Below are positions 25,264 through 33,510 of a stretch of 64,000 bases of DNA, piece after piece. The stretch's first letter is position 1. Each line of letters begins with the position of its first letter. Source of the stretch: SIG622 sp045604705 (GTDB lineage: Bacteria > Bacillota > Clostridia > Oscillospirales > CAG-382); the NCBI GenBank assembly GCA_045604705.1, contig JAZUOO010000012.1, forward strand, positions 42,693 through 106,692, in the 5' to 3' direction. A program made the translations under genes and the position numbers. The notes beneath the pieces are model-generated. The model was not told the DNA's origin. It was given only the letters and a program-made list of their open reading frames with translations, and did not search any database.

Positions 25264-25363
25264 CTTATCAAGAGTGGCTGAGGGACAGGCCCTGTGAAGC
25301 CCGGCAACCTGTAGAGATACAAGGTGCTACTTCCTGCAAGGACACAAGTCTTTGAGAGATGAG
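25264..25363 (+). ncRNA. SAM-I riboswitch (S-box)
   Basis: The conserved S-box core is clear: CTTATCAAGAG at the start, a G-rich GAGGGA then GGCCCTGTGAAGCCCGGCAACC, a GGTGCTACTTCCTGCA segment, and a closing GATGAG that pairs with CTTATC as P1. It binds S-adenosylmethionine; here it governs the SAM synthetase gene so that high SAM favours the terminator downstream. Confidence 0.93.
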
Positions 25364-25372
25364 AAACACTTC

Positions 25373-25409
25373 CTCAAGGTGCAAATGTGTGCTTTGAGTT
25401 TTTTATTTT
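25373..25409 (+). terminator. riboswitch-controlled terminator before metK
   Basis: CTCAAGG... pairs with ...GCTTTGAG (11 pairs including G-U) and is followed by TTTTTTATTTT. It is the expression platform of the SAM riboswitch. Confidence 0.8.
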
Positions 25410-25443
25410 GTAAATATAGTAAATTGAAAGGAATGATAAATTT

Positions 25444-26622
25444 ATGAGAAAGCTCTTTACATCCGAGTCAGTAACCGAAGGACATCCTGATAAAATCTGC
25501 GACCAAATCTCCGACGCAGTGCTTGACGATATTCTCAAAAACGATCCCATGGGTAGAGTTGCCTGTGAGGTTTCCTGTACAACCGGACTTGTCCTTGTTA
25601 TGGGTGAAATTACTACAAACCACTATGTAGACATTCAGAACATCGTTCGTGAAACTGTACGTGAAATAGGTTATGACAGAGCAAAATACGGCTTTGACTG
25701 TGATACCTGCGGCGTTATATGTGCAATAGATGGTCAGTCACCCGACATCGCTCTCGGTGTTGACAAGGCACTTGAAGCAAAGGAAGGACAGATAGTAGAT
25801 AAGTACGACACCGGTGCGGGTGACCAGGGTATGATGTTCGGCTTTGCCTGCGATGAGACAGAGGAGCTCATGCCTCTTCCTGTATCCCTTGCACATAAGC
25901 TGGCAAAGAAGCTCACAGAGGTAAGAAAAAACGGTACTCTTGCATATCTGCGTCCCGACGGAAAAACTCAGGTTACCGTTGAATATGAAGACGATGTTCC
26001 TGTAAGAATAGACGCAATTGTCGTATCCTCTCAGCACGATGCAGCAGTTGAACTCGAACAGATAAGAAAAGACATAATTGAACACGTCATCAAAACAACC
26101 GTTGATGCAAAGCTCATTGACGATAATACAAAGATCTTCGTAAATCCCACAGGTAGATTTGTAGTAGGAGGTCCCCATGGTGACTCCGGTCTTACCGGCA
26201 GAAAGATTATCGTTGATACATACGGTGGTTACTCACGTCACGGCGGCGGCGCATTCTCCGGTAAAGACCCGACAAAAGTTGACAGATCTGCAGCATATGC
26301 GGCAAGATACGTTGCAAAGAATATCGTAGCGGCGGGGCTTGCAAAGAAGTGCGAAGTGCAAATCGCCTATGCTATCGGTGTTGCAAAGCCCGTATCCGTA
26401 ATGGTAGACACTTTCGGAACAGGTAAATATGACGATGGAAAGATTGCCGAGGCTGTAAACAACGTATTCGATCTTCGCCCTGCGGCAATAATTGAAGCCC
26501 TCGACCTTCGTAAGCCCATATATAAGAAGCTTGCTGCGTACGGTCATATGGGCAGGGAAGAGCTTGGCGTAAAATGGGAAATGACAGACAAAACCGAAGC
26601 ACTTTTGTTGGCTGTAAAGTAA
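25444..26622 (+). CDS. metK: S-adenosylmethionine synthase
   Basis: A 392-residue enzyme making SAM from methionine and ATP. Signatures: [24 protein letters not shown] at the start (with the active-site His), [15 protein letters not shown] near residue 120, and [19 protein letters not shown] near 265, the phosphate-binding loop. Full length, cytoplasmic, tetrameric in the family. GAAAGGA precedes the ATG. Its leader is a SAM-I riboswitch, so expression is under feedback by its product. Confidence 0.97.
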   Translation: MRKLFTSESVTEGHPDKICDQISDAVLDDILKNDPMGRVACEVSCTTGLVLVMGEITTNHYVDIQNIVRETVREIGYDRAKYGFDCDTCGVICAIDGQSPDIALGVDKALEAKEGQIVDKYDTGAGDQGMMFGFACDETEELMPLPVSLAHKLAKKLTEVRKNGTLAYLRPDGKTQVTVEYEDDVPVRIDAIVVSSQHDAAVELEQIRKDIIEHVIKTTVDAKLIDDNTKIFVNPTGRFVVGGPHGDSGLTGRKIIVDTYGGYSRHGGGAFSGKDPTKVDRSAAYAARYVAKNIVAAGLAKKCEVQIAYAIGVAKPVSVMVDTFGTGKYDDGKIAEAVNNVFDLRPAAIIEALDLRKPIYKKLAAYGHMGREELGVKWEMTDKTEALLLAVK

Positions 26623-26790
26623 TATTTCTGAAACTGACTATTAATGGAAAAACAAGCTGAAATAAAGGATATGCTGTGGTCTACGTTTTGAAACTTGGAA
26701 TCAATAATAAGGATAGGTATATACGGTTCTTCAATCTCTGAAAAGTAAAACAAATGCGTAGCCTATAGTGTGCATAACAAGAACTCGTTT
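26623..26790. other. intergenic stretch after metK
   Basis: No ORF, terminator or RNA family could be recognised in this ~170-bp part. The rest of the 342-bp gap to the next gene holds two promoter-like elements. Confidence 0.4.
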
Positions 26791-26819
26791 TTGCACATTC
26801 GGCTCGTATCCGGTATAAT
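26791..26819 (+). promoter_or_regulatory. sigma-A promoter upstream of the ABC ATPase gene
   Basis: TTGCAC (26791-26796), 17-bp spacer, TATAAT (26814-26819). A second TATAAT at 26892-26897 with a weaker -35 (TTTTAT) lies closer to the gene. Confidence 0.65.
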
Positions 26820-26964
26820 ATAATAAAATTCAACAAAGCTTTAAAAGAATATTTATATAATTACGCTCTTTTATTTTTTTATGTATTTTGCTATAATGAA
26901 AAGGTAAAAATTGTATTATTATGCGTATGTGATTTATGCATTTACACTCAGGAGGTTTATAAAA

Positions 26965-28080
26965 ATGGCAAGTCTTTCACTTAAGCACATCTACAAAAGA
27001 TATCCCGGCGGCGTAACAGCTGTATCCGATTTCTGTCTTGAGATCAAGGATAAGGAATTCATTATTTTCGTTGGTCCTTCCGGATGCGGTAAAACAACAA
27101 CACTTCGTATGATTTCCGGTCTTGAAGAAATCACAGAGGGCGAGCTTTACATCGGCGACAGATTGGTTAACGACGTAGCACCTAAGGACAGAGATATTGC
27201 GATGGTGTTCCAGAATTATGCTCTTTATCCTCATATGACAGTATTTGAAAATATGGCATTTGGTCTTAAGCTCAGAAAGACTCCCAAGGAAGAAATAAAG
27301 AGAAGAGTTGAAGAAGCTGCAAGAATCCTTGACATCGCACATCTTCTCGACAGAAGACCTAAAGCACTTTCCGGTGGTCAGAGACAGAGAGTTGCTCTTG
27401 GTCGTGCTATCGTTCGTGAACCTAAGGTATTCCTTCTCGATGAACCGCTTTCTAACCTCGATGCTAAGCTCAGAGCAGCCATGAGAACTGAGATTACAAA
27501 GCTCCACAAGAGACTCGGTACAACATTTATCTACGTTACACATGACCAGATAGAAGCTATGACAATGGCTACAAGAATCGTTGTTATGAAGGACGGTCTT
27601 ATTCAGCAGGTTGATACTCCACAGCAGCTTTATGATTGCCCCTGCAATATGTTCGTAGCAGGCTTCATCGGAACACCTCAGATGAATTTCCTCAATGCTA
27701 CACTTTCCAAGAAGGGTGACAACGTTTACGCTACCATTGGTACAAACGAATTCAAACTTCCCGCTGAAAAGGCTGAGAATGAAGCACTTCAGGAGTATAT
27801 TGGAAAAGAAGTTATCGTAGGTATCAGACCCGAATGTGTACGTGACGATGAAGCAGGTATCCAGCTCTACGGTCAGGAATGGGGTTGCACAGCACAGGTT
27901 GACGTTAAAGAAGATATGGGTGCTGAAACATATCTTTACCTCACATTGGATGAAGCTCCCGTAATCGGAAGAATCTCCGGCAGATCCGCTGCAATTTCCG
28001 GCGAAAGCCACAAGATTGCATTCAACATGAACCTTGCTCATATCTTTGACAAGGATACAGAAAAGTGCATTTGCCACTAA
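26965..28080 (+). CDS. ugpC: sugar ABC transporter ATP-binding protein (UgpC/MsmK/MalK type)
   Basis: A 371-residue ATPase. Walker [11 protein letters not shown] near residue 39, Q-loop [20 protein letters not shown], signature [16 protein letters not shown], Walker [17 protein letters not shown], and the H-loop VTHDQIEAM. The C-terminal ~130 residues form the OB-like regulatory domain (GIRPE motif at about 293). No permease or binding protein is adjacent, so it is probably the shared ATPase that powers several carbohydrate uptake systems, as MsmX does in Bacillus. ATG 26965 follows AGGAGG; the frame extends upstream but without a better start. Confidence 0.92.
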   Translation: MASLSLKHIYKRYPGGVTAVSDFCLEIKDKEFIIFVGPSGCGKTTTLRMISGLEEITEGELYIGDRLVNDVAPKDRDIAMVFQNYALYPHMTVFENMAFGLKLRKTPKEEIKRRVEEAARILDIAHLLDRRPKALSGGQRQRVALGRAIVREPKVFLLDEPLSNLDAKLRAAMRTEITKLHKRLGTTFIYVTHDQIEAMTMATRIVVMKDGLIQQVDTPQQLYDCPCNMFVAGFIGTPQMNFLNATLSKKGDNVYATIGTNEFKLPAEKAENEALQEYIGKEVIVGIRPECVRDDEAGIQLYGQEWGCTAQVDVKEDMGAETYLYLTLDEAPVIGRISGRSAAISGESHKIAFNMNLAHIFDKDTEKCICH

Positions 28081-28100
28081 TTTGATTACTTATTGGAGTT

Positions 28101-28159
28101 AAATACACTCCTTATTGCACTCCGTTTACTGCCTTTCGGTGGTGGCGGGGTGTATTTTT
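28101..28159 (+). terminator. Rho-independent terminator
   Basis: AAATACACTCC pairs with GGGGTGTATTT across an internal branch of about 35 bases; five Ts follow. It ends the ABC ATPase transcript just before the acetyltransferase gene. Confidence 0.7.
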
Positions 28160-28170
28160 GAAGGTATGAT

Positions 28171-28632
28171 ATGATAAGTGTAAGAAAAATTGCAGTTTCG
28201 GAACTGATTATACTGACAAAGCTGATAAGATACAACAATGTAAATGCGATGATAGCAGAAAATTCCGATTTGATTTTAACGGGAGAGGCAGATATTTTTT
28301 GCATATTCAAAGACGATGAGTCTATAGGTATGCTTCATGTAAGATATTTCAGCCGGGATGAGATGTTTGCTGTTAAAGGAGTTCGTGCATATCTGTTTTC
28401 TTTCCAAATACAAAAGGCTTTACGGGGAAAAGGCTACGGAAAGCAGCTTATCAGAAAAGTTATTGATACCTTGAAATCCGAGGGGTACACCGAATTTACA
28501 ATCGGAGCCCGTAATGATAACCTTAGAGCAAAGCATATTTATGAATCTTTGGGATTTACAAAGGTCATTACAATAAAAACCGAGAAGCATCGAGACAGAG
28601 AATTTTTTTATAATTTGTATTTAAAATCATAA
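28171..28632 (+). CDS. GNAT family N-acetyltransferase
   Basis: A 153-residue GNAT-fold protein. The acetyl-CoA binding motif A reads IQKALRGKGYGKQLIRKVIDTLKSEG near residues 70-98, followed by FTIGARNDNLRAKHIYESLGFTKV, the motif B region typical of the superfamily. The substrate cannot be inferred. The ribosome site is weak (GAAGG). It lies between a terminator and the tRNA promoter and has no obvious partner. Confidence 0.85.
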   Translation: MISVRKIAVSELIILTKLIRYNNVNAMIAENSDLILTGEADIFCIFKDDESIGMLHVRYFSRDEMFAVKGVRAYLFSFQIQKALRGKGYGKQLIRKVIDTLKSEGYTEFTIGARNDNLRAKHIYESLGFTKVITIKTEKHRDREFFYNLYLKS

Positions 28633-28708
28633 ATGCCTTCGCTGCTACTGCAGATAGTTGGTTAATTTACCAAAACATGAAAAAAATTAAAAAAATTGAA
28701 ATTTGGTC

Positions 28709-28737
28709 TTGACAAAATGGAAGAAATGTGATATTAT
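28709..28737 (+). promoter_or_regulatory. strong sigma-A promoter for the tRNA-Val pair
   Basis: Consensus TTGACA (28709-28714), 17-bp spacer, TATTAT (28732-28737) with TG one base upstream, 25 bp before the first tRNA. Confidence 0.85.
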
Positions 28738-28762
28738 ATAAATGTTCTGTTGAGGGCAAAAT

Positions 28763-28838
28763 GGGAGCTTAGCTCAGCTGGGAGAGCATCTGCCTTACAA
28801 GCAGGAGGTCATAGGTTCGATCCCTATAGCTCCCACCA
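28763..28838 (+). tRNA. tRNA-Val (anticodon UAC)
   Basis: A 76-nt cloverleaf: acceptor GGGAGCT/AGCTCCC, D-arm GCTC/GAGC, anticodon loop CTTACAA giving UAC, T-arm ATAGG-TTCGATC-CCTAT, and an encoded CCA. Reads GUA and other valine codons by wobble. Confidence 0.97.
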
Positions 28839-28861
28839 AGATTCCGGATACAGAACAATAC

Positions 28862-28937
28862 GGGAGCTTAGCTCAGCTGGGAGAGCATCTGCCTTACAAG
28901 CAGGAGGTCATAGGTTCGATCCCTATAGCTCCCACCA
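28862..28937 (+). tRNA. tRNA-Val (anticodon UAC), second copy
   Basis: Identical in all 76 bases to the first copy 23 bp upstream, including the encoded CCA. It shares the upstream promoter and is probably processed from the same transcript. Confidence 0.97.
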
Positions 28938-28990
28938 AAGTCCGGATGCAGTAGCGTTCGGATTTATTTTTTTAAAAAAGGAGAATGTAT

Positions 28991-29482
28991 ATGAAGAAGA
29001 TTGTTGTATTAATAATGATTAATTTGCTTATGTTTTCAGTGGTTTCATGTGGCGAAAAAAGCAAATCCGAAATTGAAAACAATACAGAAGTTGCAGAGGA
29101 TATATCCTGTAAACTAATTATAAGTTGTAATGAAATCATTGAATATATGGATGATGAAGCCTACGGTATAAAAGAAGAAAAAAAGGAAATCGTTCCACAT
29201 GACGGTATAATTCTTGAAATTGATACCAAGTGTGACGTGGATAGCACAGCTTACGACATCGTTGTTTCTGAACTCAAAAAAAATAAGATTCACTTTGACG
29301 GTTCTGATGGCTATCTTAAAGCAATTGCTAACCTATATGTAGGTGATTGTGGAGAATTCTCAGGTTGGATGTTCTTTATAAACGGAAACCTCGCCGAAAA
29401 CGGTGCATCCGATACTATTATAAATGAAAATGATATTATAGAGTTTAAGTATATTGTAGATTACAATACACTTTTTGAATAA
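28991..29482 (+). CDS. DUF4430-domain lipoprotein
   Basis: A 163-residue exported lipoprotein. The signal peptide ends in a lipobox with the lipidated cysteine at C20 (SVVSC). After an acidic linker, the C-terminal ~100 residues resemble DUF4430 (the fold related to the C-terminal domain of cobalamin-carrier intrinsic factor): IILEIDTKCDVDSTAYDIVVSELKK and CGEFSGWMFFINGNLAENGASDTIINENDIIEFKY. Such domains are found in surface proteins of anaerobes and may bind a cofactor or ligand. ATG 28991 is seven bases after AAGGAG; ATG 28985 is too close to that site. A terminator follows. Confidence 0.75.
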   Translation: MKKIVVLIMINLLMFSVVSCGEKSKSEIENNTEVAEDISCKLIISCNEIIEYMDDEAYGIKEEKKEIVPHDGIILEIDTKCDVDSTAYDIVVSELKKNKIHFDGSDGYLKAIANLYVGDCGEFSGWMFFINGNLAENGASDTIINENDIIEFKYIVDYNTLFE

Positions 29483-29491
29483 AAAAGATAC

Positions 29492-29520
29492 AGGTCGGAG
29501 CTCTTGTGTGGTTCCGACCT
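29492..29520 (+). terminator. terminator between the DUF4430 gene and rarA
   Basis: AGGTCGGA pairs with TCCGACCT around a 13-base loop; the plus strand continues GTTATATTATTTTT. It separates convergent genes, and the AAAAAAG upstream gives a T tract on the other strand. Confidence 0.75.
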
Positions 29521-29526
29521 GTTATA

Positions 29527-30771
29527 TTATTTTTCACTTTTTATTCTCTCCCAATAAGCCTTTGCAGCCTGCTCAGTTCTATTTTCACCGTATTCATAGT
29601 AAACTTTGTTTTTAATCTCGTCCGGCAGATACTGCTGCTTGACATAGTGATTCGGGAAAACATGAGGATACTTGTAATCGGCATTCTTGTTCGCTGATGG
29701 CTGGGTGGAGTCACGTAGATAATCCGGTACTCTCACGCCCAAACCATTTCTTACATCTGCTGCAGCTCTTGCATATGCATCATGCCCCGAATTAGACTTT
29801 GGTGCCGTTGCAAGAAGTATTACAGCATCAGACAGCGGAAGTGTAGCCTCCGGAAGACCAACCTGTAATGCAATGTCGACACAAGCCTTAACTATCGGGA
29901 TAGCCTGCGGGTAAGCAAGACCAATGTCCTCACAAGCCATGACCATTATTCGTCTGCAAGGAGAGAGAAGATCGCCGCCTTCAAGAAGTCTTGCCAGATA
30001 AAAAAGAGCCGCATTCTCATCCGAACCTCTGACGGACTTCTGAAGCGCAGAAAGCAGATCATAATGTTCATTACCATCCTTGTCCATCTTCAGACCAAAG
30101 TCGGAAATAGCAGAGCTTACGGCATCCAATGTCATATCTCCGTTTGTACCTAAAAAACAAAGCTCAAGTGTGCCCACAGCACGTCTTACGTCTCCCGAAC
30201 ATCTTGTTGCAATGGCAGATATAACACATCCGAGCTGCGAACATTCCTCGGTCTTATATTCTTCTCTTAGTATATCGTAGCCCCTGTACAGAGCCTTTTT
30301 AATTTCCGAAGAATCAACCGACTTAAATTCAAAAACGCTGGAACGGGAAAGCACCGCTGCATATATTGCATGATAAGGATTTTCGGTAGTTGCACCGATA
30401 AGCGTAATTCTGCCATCCTCCATATATTCAAGAAGTGACTGTTGCTGTTTCTTGTTAAAATACTGGATCTCGTCAAGGTACAAAAGAATTCCGCTTTCAC
30501 CGAACACAGACCCCGTTTCTTCGCATACCGCTTTAACATCTGACAAAGAACAGGTTGTAGCATTCAACTTGCGGATAGTCTTGTTGCTGTTCTTGGCGAT
30601 GATTTCCGCGACCGTAGTTTTACCTGTCCCGGGAGGACCGTAGAATATCATATTAGGAATATTACCGCTTTCGATGATATTTCTGAAAAGACTTCCTTTT
30701 GATATAAGATGCTTTTGTCCAACGACCTCGTCAAAACTCTGAGGTCTTATTTTTTCGGCAAGAGATGGCAT
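29527..30771 (-). CDS. rarA: replication-associated recombination protein A (AAA+ ATPase)
   Basis: A 414-residue clamp-loader-like ATPase (RarA/MgsA/WRNIP1). Walker A GPPGTGKT at residues 45-52, Walker B ILLYLDEIQYF, sensor region GATTENPYHAI, then the C-terminal MgsA tetramerisation region with CRRIMVMACEDIGLAYPQA and the YKYPHVFPNHYVKQQYLPDE stretch. It acts at stalled replication forks. It is convergent with the DUF4430 gene and has an 80-bp gap to the SIS gene upstream. Confidence 0.95.
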   Translation of the reverse strand: MPSLAEKIRPQSFDEVVGQKHLISKGSLFRNIIESGNIPNMIFYGPPGTGKTTVAEIIAKNSNKTIRKLNATTCSLSDVKAVCEETGSVFGESGILLYLDEIQYFNKKQQQSLLEYMEDGRITLIGATTENPYHAIYAAVLSRSSVFEFKSVDSSEIKKALYRGYDILREEYKTEECSQLGCVISAIATRCSGDVRRAVGTLELCFLGTNGDMTLDAVSSAISDFGLKMDKDGNEHYDLLSALQKSVRGSDENAALFYLARLLEGGDLLSPCRRIMVMACEDIGLAYPQAIPIVKACVDIALQVGLPEATLPLSDAVILLATAPKSNSGHDAYARAAADVRNGLGVRVPDYLRDSTQPSANKNADYKYPHVFPNHYVKQQYLPDEIKNKVYYEYGENRTEQAAKAYWERIKSEK

Positions 30772-30850
30772 TTTCTAATCCTTTACTTCTTTTTTAAATA
30801 TGGAGATTCTGCATAGTTTCGGCAAAATCTCCAATGTGAGTGTAGTTTTA

Positions 30851-31471
30851 TCAGAAAGCTCTTCTTTCAAGCTCTGCACAAAGGTAGTGATAAATGGGAA
30901 GATGAAGCTCCTGAACGAGATATGCTTCAGAAGCGGGAGCGTGGATCGTAATATCCGCAATCTTTGAACATTCGGTATTTACCTTGTTACCGGTGAATGC
31001 GACAGTTGTCATACCCATAGCCTTTGCAACCTTGAGGGCGTTAACTATGTTCGCACAGTTGCCGGAAGTGGAAAGGGCGATAAGCATATCCTTGGAAGAA
31101 CCGAGTGCATATGTAAGCTGAGCAAATGCCATGACGGGGTCAACGTCGTTAGCAAAGGCTGTCGATACACTAAGGGACGTAAGCGGTATACAGGGAACAG
31201 CCCGCTGAAGCTTATTAGCCATTGTTGTTGCTTCATCGTAGTCCATTACCTCATAGAGTTTGTTTCTGTCGTCGTATTGAAGTGGTCTCTGCGATAGAAA
31301 TCCCTTGAGAAGCTCGCTGGAGATGTGTTCACAGTCAGCGGCACTTCCTCCGTTTCCGCAGAGAAGAATCTTACCGCCTGCATTGTAACAAGCTTCCATT
31401 GCGTCAGCTGCCTTGAGAATATCCTCTTTACAGAGGCTAAGCTGGGGATACCTGATAAGAAGTTCTGTCAT
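30851..31471 (-). CDS. SIS-domain phosphosugar isomerase (GmhA-like)
   Basis: A 206-residue SIS protein. The sugar-phosphate site is LLCGNGGSAADCEHISSELLKGF near residues 36-58, and the second half has IALSTSGNCANIVNALKVAKAMGMTTVAFTGNK. The architecture matches sedoheptulose-7-phosphate isomerase (GmhA), but no heptose pathway is near, and such SIS proteins occur with ROK kinases and ThuA proteins in Firmicute sugar clusters, as here. Probably a cytoplasmic phosphosugar isomerase of unknown substrate. GAAAGGA precedes the ATG. Confidence 0.8.
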   Translation of the reverse strand: MTELLIRYPQLSLCKEDILKAADAMEACYNAGGKILLCGNGGSAADCEHISSELLKGFLSQRPLQYDDRNKLYEVMDYDEATTMANKLQRAVPCIPLTSLSVSTAFANDVDPVMAFAQLTYALGSSKDMLIALSTSGNCANIVNALKVAKAMGMTTVAFTGNKVNTECSKIADITIHAPASEAYLVQELHLPIYHYLCAELERRAF

Positions 31472-31489
31472 TTCGATTTCCTTTCTTCT

Positions 31490-31780
31490 TCATTGATTGT
31501 TGTTTTCTGTGTACTTGTTGAGCGCTACCGCAAGAGCAGCGTAATCTCTGATTTTGTCGCCAAACTCGGCGGAAATAATTTTAAATATCGATGATGTAAG
31601 CAATAATGAGTCTTCTTTGACGTCCTGCTTAGCAATATCCATGAAAAGCTTTTCACTTCTCATAAAAACGTTTGCTATAATAATTACTTCGTGATTAATT
31701 ATATCAATAGTCTTTGATAAAGTCAGACCGAGCATCTTTGCGAATCCTTTGTGCAGTTTCTCAACACGTTTGTCTGCAAC
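31490..31780 (-). pseudogene. C-terminal remnant of a ROK family sugar kinase
   Basis: About 97 codons open in one frame, starting immediately after the ThuA stop codon and lacking the ATP- and zinc-binding N-terminal two thirds of a ROK kinase. What remains matches the ROK C-terminus: LGLTLSKTIDIINHEVIIIANVFMRSEKLF (compare the LNPEVIVIGG pattern) and the terminal FGDKIRDYAALAVAL, equivalent to the usual G-x-x-A/I-G-x-x-GAA end. It lies between ThuA and SIS genes, the expected place for a cluster kinase. An internal start at 31735 exists but would give a non-functional 81-residue piece. Confidence 0.65.
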
Positions 31781-31789
31781 ATTCCGGAA

Positions 31790-32521
31790 TTACTTGTTTT
31801 CCGGATTTTCAAGACTTTCAAACTCGCCGTAGGTCTGTAATGTAGCCTTTTCGGGACAAGCCCAGTGTGCTGCATTTCTTATAACCTTAAGTACATATTC
31901 ATTGTTGTAAGAGGGGCATGATTCATGACCGGGTCTGAAGTAGAAAATCTTACCGTTGCCGCGTCTGAATGTACATCCGCTTCTGAACACTTCACCTCCG
32001 GAGAACCAACTTATAAATACAAGCTCATCGGGAGCGGGAATATCAAAGTGCTCGCCGTACATTTCTTCCTGTTCAAGCTCGAAACACTGGGGAAGTCCGT
32101 CTGCAATGGGGTGTGAAGGATTTACAACCCAGAATCTTTCCTTATCGTTGGAACATCTCCACTTAAGGTCACAACCTGTACCCATAAGCTTCTTGAACAC
32201 CTTTGAAAAATGCCCGGAGTGAAGAACGACAAGTCCCATACCCTTGAGAACCCTCTTGTGAACCTTGTCTACAATGTGATCCGGAACTTCATTGTGCTTA
32301 ACATGACCCCACCAGAACATAACATCGGTATTGTTGATAACCTCATCTGTAAGTCCGCATTCTTCCATATCCTGGGTTGCGATTGTCACGTTAAAGCAAG
32401 GATCAACTTCAAGCCCTTTCTTTATTGCATTGTGCATACCGTTGGGGTAGTGACAAACACAGTAATCGTTCTTATCGTGATAATTTTCGTTAAAAATTGT
32501 AACATTAATCATCTTTCCCAT
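31790..32521 (-). CDS. ThuA domain-containing protein
   Basis: A 243-residue class-I-glutamine-amidotransferase-like fold protein of the ThuA (trehalose utilisation) family. It contains VTIFNENYHDKN near the start, DVMFWWGHVKHNEV near residue 66, GMGLVVLHSGHFSKVFKKLMG near 94-114, and the EEMYGEHFDIP and YFRPGHESCPSYNNE segments. Related proteins act in disaccharide catabolism; the reaction is not firmly known. GAGG lies eight bases before the ATG and a near-consensus promoter precedes it, so it starts the ThuA-ROK remnant-SIS unit. Confidence 0.85.
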   Translation of the reverse strand: MGKMINVTIFNENYHDKNDYCVCHYPNGMHNAIKKGLEVDPCFNVTIATQDMEECGLTDEVINNTDVMFWWGHVKHNEVPDHIVDKVHKRVLKGMGLVVLHSGHFSKVFKKLMGTGCDLKWRCSNDKERFWVVNPSHPIADGLPQCFELEQEEMYGEHFDIPAPDELVFISWFSGGEVFRSGCTFRRGNGKIFYFRPGHESCPSYNNEYVLKVIRNAAHWACPEKATLQTYGEFESLENPENK

Positions 32522-32559
32522 TTTTCGTACCTCGAAGGTTCATACAGACTAGCATCTTA

Positions 32560-32588
32560 ATTCTACCATACATTTCCCGATATGTCAA
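32560..32588 (-). promoter_or_regulatory. sigma-A promoter for the ThuA cluster
   Basis: Minus-strand TTGACA (32583-32588), 17-bp spacer, TAGAAT (32560-32565), 38 bp before the ThuA ATG. Confidence 0.8.
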
Positions 32589-32803
32589 TAATAAAAAGTA
32601 AGGAAAGCATATATAAAATACAGATGTTATTTTGAGAAATACTGTTTTTTGGGATAATGAATCGCCAATTCTACTCAAAAGGAATGGAAAAAGAACCACG
32701 TGATTTACGTAACACTTCACTCAATTCTTAACTTGCAAGACTTAAAAACAAGCAGGAATGTTCATGTCAATGTCTCTTCATTTATCATATTTTTAGGAAA
32801 AGG
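32589..32803. other. unassigned intergenic stretch
   Basis: The 334-bp gap between the ThuA gene and the next minus-strand gene holds the ThuA promoter at one end and a terminator at the other. In the middle I see no ORF with a ribosome site and no known RNA. Confidence 0.4.
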
Positions 32804-32834
32804 AAAAAACCGGCACCGTTTATAACGATACCGG
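32804..32834 (-). terminator. Rho-independent terminator of the P-loop protein gene
   Basis: Minus-strand 11-bp stem (CCGGTATCGTT with AACGGTGCCGG, some G-U) and a 3-base loop, followed by six Ts. Confidence 0.85.
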
Positions 32835-32855
32835 AATAATAAATCTTAAGTAAGA

Positions 32856-33266
32856 TTAAAGATACTTCTTAAGAGGCTCTGGAATATGATCAACCTCTGT
32901 AGAAGCTGTCATAACAAGATTGATGTTGTTCTTTTCAAGAGTAGGAGCAAGAGCTTCAACAAAAGAAACAAATCCTTCGATCTTTGCCTCAGGAGCTATC
33001 TTAAGTATGGAATCAATAAAGATGTCCGTAATGTCATAATTAGTTGCAAGCATACCGCAGACAAATCCGTAAAGCTTCTTCCATGTATCTATTGTATAGG
33101 CATCAACGTCAACGAGTCTTGCCTTATGTGTGATTTCGTGAATGAGCTTGTCGCCTTTTTCAATGCAGATTACGTTACCCTTGGAAGCAGATGTAGCGAC
33201 GTTAACCATTTCGATGAGGTTTTTTGTCTTACCCGAACCTTTGAGTCCTGCGAAAATTTTAATCAT
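32856..33266 (-). CDS. small P-loop ATP/GTP-binding protein of unknown function
   Basis: A 136-residue protein beginning MIKIFAGLKGSGKTKNLIEMVN, a clear Walker A (GLKGSGKT, residues 7-14). A likely Walker B is TDIFIDSILKI near residue 80, and the C-terminal VMTASTEVDHIPEPLKKYL looks like a sensor strand. It resembles thymidine-kinase-sized P-loop proteins but lacks the zinc-binding part. I do not recognise a named family. The start at 33266 is set by GGAGG nine bases upstream; the open frame extends to 33365 through the promoter region. It is monocistronic, with a consensus promoter and a strong terminator, which suggests abundant constitutive expression. Confidence 0.75.
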   Translation of the reverse strand: MIKIFAGLKGSGKTKNLIEMVNVATSASKGNVICIEKGDKLIHEITHKARLVDVDAYTIDTWKKLYGFVCGMLATNYDITDIFIDSILKIAPEAKIEGFVSFVEALAPTLEKNNINLVMTASTEVDHIPEPLKKYL

Positions 33267-33336
33267 GGTAGTGTACCTCCGTTGTAAAGAATGTTCGTTT
33301 AGACTGAAGATTGTTCTAAATCTCTTATCTGATTGT

Positions 33337-33365
33337 ATTATACTATATTTTTTCGTGTTTGTCAA
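33337..33365 (-). promoter_or_regulatory. consensus sigma-A promoter for the P-loop protein gene
   Basis: Minus-strand TTGACA (33360-33365), 17-bp spacer, TATAAT (33337-33342): both hexamers perfect. The transcript would have a leader of about 65 nt. Confidence 0.9.
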
Positions 33366-33510
33366 CAGTTTTTTGCGTTAATTTTTCGAAAAAATGCTGA
33401 AATTGCATAAAAAATTGTTTGAAATAATCATAATGAAGTTTCTGATTCTCTTTATACCGATGCTGACTTATACGGCATTTTTCTTCATATGTCACTTCGC
33501 TTTTTGACAT
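33343..33510 (-). CDS. possible small protein (55 residues), unknown
   Basis: A short ORF starting ATG 33510 with AAAGGGG seven bases upstream. It encodes a basic-aromatic peptide (MSKSEVTYEEKCRIS at the start, FKQFFMQFQHFFEKL inside, ending DKHEKI). Its 3' end overlaps the promoter of the downstream P-loop gene. A TATAAT lies about 75 bp before it on the same strand, and a hairpin with CCCCTT/AAGGGG arms covers its ribosome site. No family recognised. It could be a truncated transposase or regulator N-terminus, or chance. Confidence 0.35.
   Translation of the reverse strand: MSKSEVTYEEKCRISQHRYKENQKLHYDYFKQFFMQFQHFFEKLTQKTVDKHEKI

Noticed and set aside
26977..28077. A 366-codon open frame antisense to the sugar-ABC ATPase gene
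   Set aside because: It is a mirror of biased codon use in the real gene, lacks a ribosome site and matches no family.
28750..29022. A plus-strand ORF across the tRNA-Val pair with two identical peptide blocks
   Set aside because: The repeat is simply the two tRNA genes read as protein. It is not a coding region.
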